A stretch of 64,000 bases of DNA from the NCBI RefSeq assembly GCF_000426485.1, contig NZ_AUFL01000004.1, forward strand, positions 124,001 to 188,000. Reading direction: 5' to 3'. The position numbers and the translations under genes were made by a program. This DNA comes from Indolivaga capnocytophagoides DSM 22835. GTDB lineage: Bacteria > Bacteroidota > Bacteroidia > Bacteroidales > Dysgonomonadaceae. This document shows, piece after piece, positions 1-9,158 of this stretch. Position 1 is the first letter of the stretch. The number at the start of each line of letters is the position of its first letter. A model generated the notes under the pieces. It searched no databases and was not told where the DNA came from. It saw only the letters and a program-made list of their open reading frames with translations.

Positions 1-1972
1 TCTCGGCAACATCAAACTTCCGCAGAAGAAAAGCAGTCCATGCTATCGGACGCCATGCTTTATTACTTTTGGTTTCGAGTACTTCTACCTTGAAATAGCA
101 GTTCAGAGCTTGTTCATATTCTCCTAATTCTAAATAACAGTGACCGATATTTAATTCAAGATTCAGATTGTTTGGATTTAATTGTGCTGCCCTTTGGTAA
201 TACTCAAGAGAATGTTTCGGATCTTTTAGAGAGCGGTATGTTTGCGCAATCCGCTTAATTATCCATGAATTATTAGGCGAAAATACTTCCGCTTGCAGAT
301 AAGCATCCAGTGCACCTTGCAAATCGTTTAATATCTGCTTACAGTATCCGATCTTTTGCCATATGTCAGAGTCTTCGATGTGAATTTTGACGAGTTTTTG
401 ATATACTGGTAAAGCATCCGAAAAGAAGTTTTTGTCGAAACAGAAATTAGCTATCTGCAGCATGTTTTCTTTTCCTGCAATGAGTGGGGATATCGAATTC
501 AGATCATAAAAATTTAATCGTAGAGTAAATATGTCAAAAAAGTTGCTCCGGTATGGATATAGTTTGAAAAATCGGTACAAATCCTGTATATATTGATTTG
601 AAATTACATCTTCGGCAATTGTCGGGTTAAGGGATTCTGCGTCCCTTTGTAATTCCTTCAATTGTTCGGATTCTTCATTGAATCGCATGGACATCATTTC
701 GCGTTGAGCTGAAGGAATTTGTAACAGGCTCAAAGCAAAAGAGTATTTATCCGAATTACACATGTGCCCGGAATTGAGAACAGCTGTTTGAAGGAATCCG
801 CTAGTGCCCTCTTTGCTCGAAAATATGGTTTGCAGTTCAGAATAAGTTGTATCGAAAGGTAAAAACCAGTTGCTCATATCTCCGAAGAATGTAAAATTCT
901 TGAGATTGGCAAAAGTCGAATGAAAAACATCGGCTCCTTCCATCTGAAGACTCGAATATTCTTGCAGTTTATTTGCCAATCCCGAGTTTTCGAGTTCCTT
1001 TTTCCAATCAGGATTCTTATCGGCAAAATCGGTTTCACCCATTAAGTCCTCCATATTGAGCTTTTTTCCTGCGAGAGAATTGAATTTCATCATTTCAGGA
1101 ATGATTTCCTCTGTCAATTTGCGGCTGATTTCTTCAGTCTCTCTTGATCTGATCAATTGCTTAACCACAGTTAGAATTGATTTTTTGAATGAATCATTTT
1201 CAATCAGCGCTTCAAGTCTGAAGTGGCATTCGGGATACAGTTTCCATCTCTTGTCATACATCTGTAGGACGATGATCAACCCGACTATCGCTCTTTGTCT
1301 GATGGTTATATCGCTGGCTTTACAAGCTTCGATAAGTACAGTTACTTTGCCTGAATCGAACCGATGAAAAAGACTCATCGTTATTGCTGATATAAATAAG
1401 CTCTTTTCACGGACAGGAACATCCTGATTAGATATAAAACTTAAATATTCTTCTTCGTCACCGACATTTGCTCTCGGTGAAGTAAATACAAAGTTAAACA
1501 TGTCAGAGCCTATTCGCTCTCTTTTGATTGCCAGATCTCTCTTCTGTATGCGTGAGGTTTCGCTGTCATCAAGTAATTCAAGGACAGATAAGGATGCTGA
1601 TATTTCTTTCAGCTGTTTTATGAAATCACTGAATGTTATAACCGGACGTGCAGCCATTATTCTCAAACGTTCATAGAATAAATTGGAAGAGTCTATCGAA
1701 AGCAGTTCGTCTGACGAATCATCTGTTATTTCATATAGTGTCCGCAGGATATTATTATATATAGTATCCTTTTGGGTATCTTCCAGTCCCTCGAACTGAT
1801 AATGGAGCATATAGGTGTAGTTGGTCTCAAGTTCCGACAATCTTTCGGATATTCTCCAGTCCTGTACATTTACAACCAATTTTGTTAATAGCTCAAAAGC
1901 ATCTTTCAACTGACGTTTTGACAGTTTATCGAGTATATTCTTTTTAATATTCAGTATTTCTGTACTGCTCAT
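1..1972 (-). CDS. Large TPR-repeat protein (C-terminus beyond window)
   Basis: The reverse strand is open from an ATG at 1972 to the window edge, giving 657 residues that begin MSSTEILNIKKN. No signal peptide or membrane segment is visible, so it is probably cytoplasmic. The N-terminal 500 residues are helical and I do not recognise them. The last 150 visible residues (positions 1 to about 460) form consecutive TPR-like helix pairs with A-x-x-x-Y/F-x-x-A/V spacing, for example EYYQRAAQLNPNN. A purine-rich stretch (GGGAGA) lies just upstream of the ATG. It is followed upstream by the antiporter gene, whose stop is only 33 bp away on the same strand, so the two are probably cotranscribed. A protein-protein interaction role is the only inference possible. 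Confidence 0.85.
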   Translation of the reverse strand, partial: MSSTEILNIKKNILDKLSKRQLKDAFELLTKLVVNVQDWRISERLSELETNYTYMLHYQFEGLEDTQKDTIYNNILRTLYEITDDSSDELLSIDSSNLFYERLRIMAARPVITFSDFIKQLKEISASLSVLELLDDSETSRIQKRDLAIKRERIGSDMFNFVFTSPRANVGDEEEYLSFISNQDVPVREKSLFISAITMSLFHRFDSGKVTVLIEACKASDITIRQRAIVGLIIVLQMYDKRWKLYPECHFRLEALIENDSFKKSILTVVKQLIRSRETEEISRKLTEEIIPEMMKFNSLAGKKLNMEDLMGETDFADKNPDWKKELENSGLANKLQEYSSLQMEGADVFHSTFANLKNFTFFGDMSNWFLPFDTTYSELQTIFSSKEGTSGFLQTAVLNSGHMCNSDKYSFALSLLQIPSAQREMMSMRFNEESEQLKELQRDAESLNPTIAEDVISNQYIQDLYRFFKLYPYRSNFFDIFTLRLNFYDLNSISPLIAGKENMLQIANFCFDKNFFSDALPVYQKLVKIHIEDSDIWQKIGYCKQILNDLQGALDAYLQAEVFSPNNSWIIKRIAQTYRSLKDPKHSLEYYQRAAQLNPNNLNLELNIGHCYLELGEYEQALNCYFKVEVLETKSNKAWRPIAWTAFLLRKFDVAE

Positions 1973-2005
1973 ACTTTTCTCCCTTATTGTTTTAACCGCA
2001 ATAAT

Positions 2006-4291
2006 TTATTCATTCAATAATAGAACCGATGGCATTGACTTGATCCATGACGGATGTTTTTCTTTTAGCGTACGCCAGCTGTTGAGACTGATCATTACCA
2101 AATTGTGCTTGTTGAAGATATCTCTGTCAACGGGGATATTATTGTTCCAAAGCTGGAACAGATAAGGATTTACAGCCTTGATTTCTCTGACACTTTTTAC
2201 AAAATCTATAGAACTGTCCATTAAGCCTATTCCGTCCCATAGGGTTATACGGACATACGAATGACGGGCAATCCGACCCATAAAATCACCAAGAAAAACA
2301 TCATTTTCGTCAAGTACGGGCACTATCACGTTCTTTATCTCTGTAAGACCTTTATCAATAAATATGCCAACAGGTGCATTGGCGTGGGTTAAAATAGAAC
2401 GTGTACCTTCGTCTAGTGATAAGATATTGGTTGTCGCAGCTTTTTTCGTTCTGGTTATCCACGAATAAATGTGCGAAGGAATGTGAAGTATTGTATTTGA
2501 GACTCCGAGTATATACCCCAGAAAATTCCCTTTACCTCCATAGATAGAGTTCTGGGCACTGATCAAGAGAAAATCATAATTGCCGTTATTACTCATCTGT
2601 GCAATCTTACGGGTTGGATTTGCAGCAACTTCAAAAATAGGTGTTATCGGTTGATTCAGAGCCTTGGATGCATATATTACCGGATCGAAAACATCGTGTT
2701 CTTCATCTTCCATATCGTGTTGGTACAAATTATTTCCCGGAGATATGTGTACCATATCTATTTCTGAATAAAGATGGTCTTTCTTTACAAAAGAACTGGC
2801 TATAAGCAGTAATTTCTTACCAACCACAGAATTCTCGAAAGAGATAAGTATTTTGTACGTCTTACGTTGTGATACTTCTGTTTCAACTGGTCTGTTTTTA
2901 AATATCCTTTCTATTAAATCCAGAATCGGACTTGTGAGAAATGTTGTCACCAAAGCCATTACGACCATCATAGCGAATATTTCGGGAGGGAGTATTCCCA
3001 GATCGTAACCGATATTCAATACTACAAGCTCCATCAATCCCCTTGTATTCATCAATGCTCCGATGGTCATACTCGATTTCCAGTCGAAACCTAAATATTT
3101 CGAAACAAGAGTTCCTCCTACCAGTTTGCCGAAAGTAGCGATAAATATAATGCATCCGCACAATGCCCAAAGTTCGGGAGTGTTGAGCAAGCCTATTTTA
3201 GTATTAAGTCCTGTATATACAAAAAACAGAGGTAATAAAACGACCAGCGAAATATCTTCGACTTTATCTACAAACAATTTTCTGAAATTGAGATTAGGAG
3301 GCATAATAACTCCTGCCAGAAACGCTCCGAAAAGAGGATGTATGCCGATTATACTTGTAAGATATGCCGATAAAAATAAGGTGAGAAAGAAAATTCCGAT
3401 AACGGATTTGCTTATAATATTATTCGAAGTCTGGAGATCTGCAATCCTTTGAAGGAAAGGTCTGACCAGTTTAAACATTACTATAACATACAATACGGCA
3501 AATGCAATCACGTACAAAGAGCTGATAAATGTTCCCGCTTTTGCAATAGCTATTACTGCAGCTAAGAGACACCAAGCGGTGATATCATCGACGGCCGCAC
3601 ATGTAATGACCATTGCCCCTAATGGGGTTTTGTTGAGTCCCCTTTCATGCACAATTCTAGCCAAAACCGGAAATGCAGTAATACTCATCGCTATACCCAT
3701 AAATAAAGCGAAAGGTAAAAAATGCACATCTGTAAACGTAAAATAAGGGTATATGAAGTAAGCGAATGTAGTACCCATGACAAAAAGCAGGCCTATACAT
3801 GAGTGGCTTATAATAACGGCATCATTTGCTCTGTTCTTCAATACCTTGAGATCGAGTTCCATACCTACGATAAACATAAACAGAATAAGACCGATCTCAC
3901 TCAGCAACTTTATATTATGGATTGATGATTCGGGAAATACAACAGCTGATATTTCCGGAAAATAAGCTCCTAGTAGTGAGGGACCCAATACCACGCCGGC
4001 AATAATTTCGCCAATAACTGTTGGTTGTCCTATGCGCTGGCATATCCATCCGAAGAAACGAACAAAAAAGAGTATTACTATGATCTGAAGAATTAGTAAG
4101 GCTGCCGAGCTTGTGGCTTCTTCTGCAACCGATCTTATAAAATCATTCCATGCTGAAGTGTTATTCGTTAATTCTGTAATATTCTTTCCTGCTTCCAGAT
4201 TGCCCTTTCCCAGACTGATTACCGTATATAAAAGTAGTGCTGTTATAGTTAGAACTGAAGTGTAAAAAATTAAGTTTTTATATTTTTTCAT
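2006..4291 (-). CDS. CPA2-family cation/proton antiporter with cytosolic tail
   Basis: This 761-residue membrane protein belongs to the monovalent cation:proton antiporter-2 (KefB/NapA-like) superfamily. An N-terminal hydrophobic segment (about 7-27) and a linker precede roughly 12 membrane spans (about 65-460). Family signatures are GEIIAGVVLGPS (94-105) and a paired aspartate in AAVDDITAW (D235-D236), the place where CPA2 exchangers bind ions. The last 290 residues are soluble and end in a region resembling a universal-stress-like domain (KNVIVPVLDENDVF), as in Bacteroidota CPA2 proteins, with no TrkA-N domain. The expected role is Na+ or K+/H+ exchange in the inner membrane. The ion specificity cannot be read from sequence. 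It probably heads an operon with the downstream TPR gene. Confidence 0.9.
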   Translation of the reverse strand: MKKYKNLIFYTSVLTITALLLYTVISLGKGNLEAGKNITELTNNTSAWNDFIRSVAEEATSSAALLILQIIVILFFVRFFGWICQRIGQPTVIGEIIAGVVLGPSLLGAYFPEISAVVFPESSIHNIKLLSEIGLILFMFIVGMELDLKVLKNRANDAVIISHSCIGLLFVMGTTFAYFIYPYFTFTDVHFLPFALFMGIAMSITAFPVLARIVHERGLNKTPLGAMVITCAAVDDITAWCLLAAVIAIAKAGTFISSLYVIAFAVLYVIVMFKLVRPFLQRIADLQTSNNIISKSVIGIFFLTLFLSAYLTSIIGIHPLFGAFLAGVIMPPNLNFRKLFVDKVEDISLVVLLPLFFVYTGLNTKIGLLNTPELWALCGCIIFIATFGKLVGGTLVSKYLGFDWKSSMTIGALMNTRGLMELVVLNIGYDLGILPPEIFAMMVVMALVTTFLTSPILDLIERIFKNRPVETEVSQRKTYKILISFENSVVGKKLLLIASSFVKKDHLYSEIDMVHISPGNNLYQHDMEDEEHDVFDPVIYASKALNQPITPIFEVAANPTRKIAQMSNNGNYDFLLISAQNSIYGGKGNFLGYILGVSNTILHIPSHIYSWITRTKKAATTNILSLDEGTRSILTHANAPVGIFIDKGLTEIKNVIVPVLDENDVFLGDFMGRIARHSYVRITLWDGIGLMDSSIDFVKSVREIKAVNPYLFQLWNNNIPVDRDIFNKHNLVMISLNSWRTLKEKHPSWIKSMPSVLLLNE

Positions 4292-4315
4292 ATTTTTCGT
4301 ACACCTTGGTTTTTT

Positions 4316-4330
4316 AAGGTCTCAGACCTA
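4316..4330. repeat. GGTC palindrome copy 1
   Basis: AAGGTCTCAGACCTA is a near-perfect inverted repeat (AGGTCT-C-AGACCT) 25 bp upstream of the antiporter start codon. It is one of the dispersed intergenic palindromes described in the findings. Confidence 0.75.
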
Positions 4331-4402
4331 TTAAAGATTTTGGTAAGATAAATAATCAAAGCCTGTTATAAACTAAAAGTATTTTCTGTTACTTAATCGG
4401 TG

Positions 4403-4410
4403 CAAAGATA
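4403..4410 (-). promoter_or_regulatory. -7 element for the CPA2 antiporter
   Basis: On the reverse strand this reads TATCTTTG, matching the Bacteroidota -7 consensus TAnnTTTG, about 110 nt upstream of the antiporter ATG. No clear -33 TTTG is visible. Confidence 0.5.
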
Positions 4411-4662
4411 AATATTTTGAATGTATATCGGGAGAGTTTCCTTTATTAAGATTTTTTTGCCTGCCTGCATTTAGTTTTTTCTTAACTTTGACTTTCGCTA
4501 TTTTTTAGCTCTCAGACGTATTTATTGACTTTCCCGAGCAAAATAATAAGAAAGATTTATGTCTTAGGAAAATATATCATTAAATATTTACTGTTGTTTT
4601 AAAATGCAATACATCGTTATACTTACAAATACATGTTTAATAAATAAAATTTCATTTGAAAT

Positions 4663-5217
4663 ATGAATGAAGAACTAAAACAAATTGGACTGCGCCTGAA
4701 AGGGTTGCGTGATGCCATGGATCTTTCGAAGAAAGAATTCGCTGCATCCTGTGATATCCCTTTGGAAGACTACATTAAGTACGAGGCTGGAGAAAAAGAT
4801 TTCTCTATAAGCATGCTTAAGAATATTGCGACCAAATACAATGTGGATATAACTACCCTGATGTTTGATGAAGAACCCCGCATGAGCAGTTATGCTCTTA
4901 CCCGCCGCGAAAAAGGTCTTGAGATAAAGCGTGTCGAAGATTATCAGTATCAGGCTTTGGCAAGCGGATTTACAAACCGCAAAGCCGATGTTTTTGTTGT
5001 TACGGTTCAGCCTAAGAGTGATGATACCCCAATACATTTAAGCTCGCACCCGGGACAGGAGTTTAACCTTGTGTTTAAAGGACGCTTACTAATCCGTATA
5101 AACGGAAAAGATTTGATTCTTGAAAAAGGAGACAGCTTGTATTTCGATCCGAGTCTGCCTCATGGGATGAAAGCTTTGGATGGCAAGCCTGTGAAGTTTT
5201 TAGCTGTAGTTGTTTAA
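4663..5217 (+). CDS. XRE-family regulator with C-terminal cupin domain
   Basis: A 184-residue transcription factor of the HTH-cupin type. Residues 5-68 form an HTH_XRE domain (LKGLRDAMDLSKKEFAASCD, then the recognition helix region and DITTLMFDE). Residues about 110-184 form a cupin_2 barrel with HPGQEFNLVFKG and DSLYFDPSLPHGMKAL. Cupin-linked XRE proteins usually sense a small metabolite. The next gene, 150 bp downstream in the same direction, is an acyl-CoA synthetase, and this pairing is common in Bacteroidota and clostridia, so the regulator probably controls that gene, perhaps in response to a carboxylic acid or its CoA ester (inference). A GGTC palindrome begins in the stop codon. Confidence 0.9.
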   Translation: MNEELKQIGLRLKGLRDAMDLSKKEFAASCDIPLEDYIKYEAGEKDFSISMLKNIATKYNVDITTLMFDEEPRMSSYALTRREKGLEIKRVEDYQYQALASGFTNRKADVFVVTVQPKSDDTPIHLSSHPGQEFNLVFKGRLLIRINGKDLILEKGDSLYFDPSLPHGMKALDGKPVKFLAVVV

Positions 5218-5229
5218 GGTTGCAGACCT
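5217..5229. repeat. GGTC palindrome copy 2
   Basis: AGGTTGCAGACCT begins in the TAA stop of the XRE gene. The arms AGGT/ACCT match. It lies between two genes that are probably cotranscribed. Confidence 0.6.
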
Positions 5230-5367
5230 CTTGGTAATCAATTAAAAGTTGAAGACGGAGAATGTTTTCAATTTAATAAAATCATTAAATATTTGCTTTT
5301 AATTTAAGTATAAGCAATGATAACAGAGTAGTTAGTCTACCTTAAACTTATCAAAAATAACAATACA

Positions 5368-7014
5368 ATGTTAGAAAAATTTTTAACAAAAACATCTTTC
5401 TCTTCCATAGATGATTTCAAGCAAAATTTTCATATAAATGTTCCCGATAATTTCAACTTTGCCTATGATGTTGTAGACGAATGGGCAAAAGCAGAACCGA
5501 ACAAAATAGCACTTTGCTGGGCTAATGAAGAAGGTGAACACATCAACTTTACATTCAAGGATATAAAGGAACAAAGCGATAAGGCAGCTTCTTATTTCCA
5601 GACTTTAGGAATCGGAAAAGGAGATATGGTGATGCTGATATTGAAACGCCGTTATGAGTTTTGGTTTTCCATTATCGGCCTGCACAAAATCGGGGCGATA
5701 GCTATACCGGCAACACACCTTCTGACCCCTAAAGATATTATATACCGCAATAATGCAGCTGATATAAAAGCCATCATCGTTACCGATGACGAATTTATTC
5801 ATCAGCATGTAGAGGATGCGCTGCCCAAATCGCCAACAGTAAAACATATTGTGGCTTGCGGAAAAATAATTCCTCCCGGATGGAAAGATTTTCATAAAGG
5901 ATTGAATGATGCTCCATTGTTTGAGCGTCCTGCTCATGTTAATAATAATGACGATATTTCATTGTTGTATTTTACTTCGGGCACAACTGGCGAACCTAAA
6001 ATGGTGATTCATAATTTTACTTATCCACTCGGACATATTGTTACGGCTAAATATTGGCATAACCTGAATGAAGATAGTATTCACCTGACAGTTTCCGATA
6101 CGGGATGGGCAAAAGCTGCATGGGGAAAACTCTATGGACAGTGGATTGTCGGAGCTACAATCGTTGCTTATGACCATGAAAAGTTTACTCCTGCAAAAAT
6201 ATTGAATCTGATTCAGGATTGTAAGATTACTTCCTTTTGTGCACCACCTACGGTATATCGGTTCTTGATTCGTGAAGATCTTTCTAAATATGACTTATCA
6301 TCTCTTGAGTATTGTACAACAGCCGGAGAAGCTCTTAATCCTTCTGTTTTTGAGACATTTTATAAGGCAACAGGAATTAAGATGATGGAAGCTTTCGGAC
6401 AAACCGAAACAACTCCTACCATTGTAACTTTCCCGTGGGTTGAACCCAAACCCGGGTCTATGGGGATTCCTAATCCCGTTTATGATATAGATTTGCTTAC
6501 CGGAGAAGGACGTTCGGCTGAAGAAGGAGAATCGGGAGAGGTGGTTATTCGTACCGATCATGGCAAACCTTTAGGATTGTTTATGGGATATTATCGGGAC
6601 GAGGAACTTACGAAATCTGTTTATGCCGATAATGTTTATCATACCGGCGATGTTGCCTGGCGCGATCAGGATGGGTATTATTGGTTTATCGGACGTATTG
6701 ATGATGTCATCAAAAGTTCAGGGTATCGTATCGGACCATTTGAGGTCGAAAGTGCATTGATGACACATCCTGCTGTTGTGGAATGCGCCATAACAGGAGT
6801 ACCCGATGAGGTACGCGGACAGGTTATAAAAGCGACCATTATATTAGCATCTGATTATAAAGATAAAGCCGGGGAGCATTTGATTAAAGAGATTCAGGAT
6901 CATGTGAAAAAAGTGACTGCTCCATATAAATATCCCCGTATTATTGAGTTTGTAGACGAACTGCCTAAAACAATCAGTGGAAAAATTAAACGAGCTGAGA
7001 TAAGAAAACAGTGA
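5368..7014 (+). CDS. Acyl-CoA synthetase (AMP-forming, ACS/ACSM-like)
   Basis: A 548-residue ANL-superfamily enzyme that activates a carboxylic acid to its CoA thioester through an acyl-adenylate. The A3 loop is YFTSGTTGEPK (201-211), the A5 motif is GQTETT, the hinge region reads YHTGDVAWRDQDGYYWFIGRI with GRIDDVIKSSGYRIGP following, and the catalytic lysine near the end is K539 in TISGKIKRAEIR. The length is typical of acetyl- or medium-chain acyl-CoA synthetases. The substrate cannot be fixed from sequence; a short- or medium-chain or aryl acid is likely. It follows the cupin-type regulator and is closed by a strong terminator, so the pair forms a self-contained unit. Confidence 0.92.
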   Translation: MLEKFLTKTSFSSIDDFKQNFHINVPDNFNFAYDVVDEWAKAEPNKIALCWANEEGEHINFTFKDIKEQSDKAASYFQTLGIGKGDMVMLILKRRYEFWFSIIGLHKIGAIAIPATHLLTPKDIIYRNNAADIKAIIVTDDEFIHQHVEDALPKSPTVKHIVACGKIIPPGWKDFHKGLNDAPLFERPAHVNNNDDISLLYFTSGTTGEPKMVIHNFTYPLGHIVTAKYWHNLNEDSIHLTVSDTGWAKAAWGKLYGQWIVGATIVAYDHEKFTPAKILNLIQDCKITSFCAPPTVYRFLIREDLSKYDLSSLEYCTTAGEALNPSVFETFYKATGIKMMEAFGQTETTPTIVTFPWVEPKPGSMGIPNPVYDIDLLTGEGRSAEEGESGEVVIRTDHGKPLGLFMGYYRDEELTKSVYADNVYHTGDVAWRDQDGYYWFIGRIDDVIKSSGYRIGPFEVESALMTHPAVVECAITGVPDEVRGQVIKATIILASDYKDKAGEHLIKEIQDHVKKVTAPYKYPRIIEFVDELPKTISGKIKRAEIRKQ

Positions 7015-7031
7015 TAGTTTTCTGTGTACAT

Positions 7032-7080
7032 AGATAAAAATAGAAAAGCGGCAACATGTGCCGCTTTTCTATTTTTATCT
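7032..7080. terminator. Strong intrinsic terminator after acyl-CoA synthetase
   Basis: A perfect 22-bp inverted repeat (arms 7032-7053 and 7059-7080) with a 5-nt loop ACATG. The core is GCGGCA/TGCCGC flanked by A-rich and T-rich arms. The arms also create a spurious small open frame here. Confidence 0.95.
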
Positions 7081-7197
7081 ATACACCAAGGGGCACAAAG
7101 ACTCTTGTTTATAGAACGTTCTTTAAACGATAGAGGGATGGAAAAGGTTTCATACAAGGATGAACATAAAGTGCGTAACTTTTGTTACCTTTTTCGA
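7081..7197 (+). repeat. GTTACC dispersed repeat, copy A
   Basis: A non-coding stretch sharing TTTATAGAACG and the 3' core GTAACTTTTGTTACCTTTT with copy B at 32131-32269 and, in reverse, copy C at 39363-39480. It sits directly after the terminator. The rest of the 7015-7426 spacer is AT-rich upstream DNA of htrA with several GTTAA words (7280-7320). Confidence 0.6.
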
Positions 7198-7365
7198 ATT
7201 ATATAGTTTTCCATTGATGACTGATTCTTAGTTTCTGCCAAAATGTCATTAATACTGTTTGGCTAATTATGAAGTGTCTTGTTAAACGCTGTTAAGCCTA
7301 ATTATAGCTGGTTAAAAGTGTTAAAAAAAGGTGATGTGGATGATTAAGTGAATGATTTTTGTGTA

Positions 7366-7373
7366 TAAATTTG
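7366..7373 (+). promoter_or_regulatory. -7 element for htrA
   Basis: TAAATTTG matches TAnnTTTG and lies about 54 nt upstream of the htrA start codon. No good -33 TTTG is seen at the usual distance, which may mean an activator or another sigma factor is used. Confidence 0.4.
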
Positions 7374-7426
7374 ATATAATTAAAAAGCAATAACAGATCA
7401 TTAGAAATTAATAAAACAGTTAGAAT

Positions 7427-8962
7427 ATGAAGAAACTTTGGAGGAATGCATCTACCTATATTGTAGCAGCGTTGATAAGTGTAGGTGCTTCATACGGAAC
7501 GTTCAGCTATTTGAATAGCAGATCGGGCTATAGTACATCTGATATGTACAGTTATGCAAAAGAATTTGACCAAAAAAATGTTCATCTGGCGTCTTTGACG
7601 GCTGATGGCTACCCCGATTTTACTAAAACGGCCGAGAGTTCGGTACATGCAGTGGTTCATATAAAATCGACAGTTAAGGCTGTTTCGCAGGAATCAAGAC
7701 GAGGAAGACAGCAAATGATAGACCCTTTTGAATACTTTTTCGGATTTGGTGATCGTGGCGGGCAAGATTTCGGGTATGGAACACCGCAGCCCAGTGTCGG
7801 TTACGGGTCAGGAGTTATCATCTCTAATGACGGATATATCGTGACTAATAACCATGTGATAGATAAGGCAACTGAAATAGAGGTTACAATGAACGATAAT
7901 TCGAAGTATATAGCTAAGCTTGTAGGTGCAGATCCTACTACAGACATTGCATTGCTGAAAATCGAAGGAAAAGAGTTTTCATACATTCCTTTTGGCAATT
8001 CTGATAATCTGAAAGTAGGAGAGTGGGTGCTGGCTGTTGGTAATCCTTTCAATCTCACATCTACTGTAACTGCAGGTATTGTTAGTGCAAAAGGACGTGG
8101 AGGTATTGGAGCCGGACAAGGTGGTGATATGACCATTCAATCATTCATTCAGACCGATGCGGCTATCAATCCCGGTAACAGTGGGGGAGCATTGGTGAAT
8201 ACCGAAGGACAGTTGGTCGGTATAAACACTGCGATATACTCACAAACCGGAAACTTTGCCGGTTATGGTTTTGCTGTACCTGTTTCTATTGCGGCTAAGG
8301 TGGTAGCAGATATTAAAGAATTCGGAACAGTTCAACGTGCTGTACTTGGAGTGATGATCAGTGACATTTCTGTTGCTCAGGATGCTAAATCAGAGAAAGC
8401 CAAAGATCTAAAGGTAAAAGAAGGTGCTTTTGTTGGAGGTTTTGCAGACCGGAGTCCGGCTAAAGAAGCTGGAGTATTGGAAGGAGACGTTATCATAGCC
8501 GTGAATAATACTAAGGTGAAAAGTGTTGGGGAATTACAGGATCAAGTAAATAGGTATCGTCCGGGTGATAAGGTCGAATTATTGATTGACCGTTATGGTG
8601 CTCAGAAGAAAATATCTGTAGTCTTGAAAAACAGTTCGGGCAGTACTGCTGTAATGAAAAAAACTGATGGCTTGGCAATAATTGGTGCGGCATTTAAAGA
8701 ACTAACAGCAGACCAGAAACGCCAGTACGGAGTAAGCTATGGGGTACAGGTTGCCGGAGTTGATAACGGAGGACGCTTCAAGAAAGAAGGAATTGAGAAA
8801 GGTTTCATTGTTATGAAAATCAATAATCAATCCGTATCTTCTGTAGAGGATGTTGAAGGCATTATTCAGGCAGTCGGAAAATCTCAGGATAAAGGTTTGT
8901 TTATATCCGGATTTTATCCAAACGGACGTACTAAATATTATGCTATAGATCTGGGAGAATAA
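7427..8962 (+). CDS. degP: HtrA/DegP-type periplasmic serine protease
   Basis: A 511-residue trypsin-like protease of the Do family. An N-terminal membrane anchor or uncleaved signal (about 8-28) exports it. The catalytic triad is H143 (TNNHVID), D173 (TTDIALL) and S252 in GNSGGA. Two PDZ domains follow (about 300-400 and 415-505), the first containing GAFVGGFADRSPAKEAG. It should degrade or refold damaged envelope proteins in the periplasm. It is a single-gene unit with its own upstream region and a hairpin terminator, next to the primary sigma factor gene. The length and domain order are normal for Bacteroidota DegP/DegQ. Confidence 0.95.
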   Translation: MKKLWRNASTYIVAALISVGASYGTFSYLNSRSGYSTSDMYSYAKEFDQKNVHLASLTADGYPDFTKTAESSVHAVVHIKSTVKAVSQESRRGRQQMIDPFEYFFGFGDRGGQDFGYGTPQPSVGYGSGVIISNDGYIVTNNHVIDKATEIEVTMNDNSKYIAKLVGADPTTDIALLKIEGKEFSYIPFGNSDNLKVGEWVLAVGNPFNLTSTVTAGIVSAKGRGGIGAGQGGDMTIQSFIQTDAAINPGNSGGALVNTEGQLVGINTAIYSQTGNFAGYGFAVPVSIAAKVVADIKEFGTVQRAVLGVMISDISVAQDAKSEKAKDLKVKEGAFVGGFADRSPAKEAGVLEGDVIIAVNNTKVKSVGELQDQVNRYRPGDKVELLIDRYGAQKKISVVLKNSSGSTAVMKKTDGLAIIGAAFKELTADQKRQYGVSYGVQVAGVDNGGRFKKEGIEKGFIVMKINNQSVSSVEDVEGIIQAVGKSQDKGLFISGFYPNGRTKYYAIDLGE

Positions 8963-8988
8963 TAAATTAAACATATTTAACAATGAGT

Positions 8989-9031
8989 AACGTTTAATTC
9001 TCTGATCAAAAAGGGGAATTAAACGTTATTA
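8989..9031 (+). terminator. Hairpin terminator after htrA
   Basis: AACGTTTAATTC (8989-9000) pairs perfectly with GAATTAAACGTT (9016-9027), leaving a 15-nt loop. The arms are AT-rich and the tail is a weak ATTAT run, so termination may be moderate. Confidence 0.7.
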
Positions 9032-9112
9032 TATTAGTGATAACAGTAACATCGTGTAGAGTATCGGAATATGTTTTTCAATTAGATATTAGCTAAATTG
9101 ATAATTATTTGT

Positions 9113-9120
9113 TACCTTTG
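9113..9120 (+). promoter_or_regulatory. -7 element for rpoD
   Basis: TACCTTTG matches TAnnTTTG, 39 nt upstream of the rpoD ATG and followed by CACACC. A TTG at 9098-9100 is closer than the usual -33 spacing. Confidence 0.6.
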
Positions 9121-9158
9121 CACACCCGTTTTAAATTAATATCTATACAATATAATAA

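Larger units (their letters stand above)
4292..4662. other. Divergent intergenic region, antiporter / XRE regulator
   Basis: This 371-bp AT-rich spacer has no plausible gene. It holds a GGTCTCAGACC palindrome close to the antiporter start, a -7-like element facing the antiporter, and on the plus strand a TAACTTTG (4483-4490) preceded at 23 bp by TTTG (4456-4459), which may drive the XRE gene with a leader of about 165 nt. Confidence 0.6.

Noticed and set aside
7024-7206. Small open frames on both strands over the terminator
   Set aside because: They translate the inverted repeat of the terminator and the adjacent dispersed repeat, with no ribosome-binding or promoter context.
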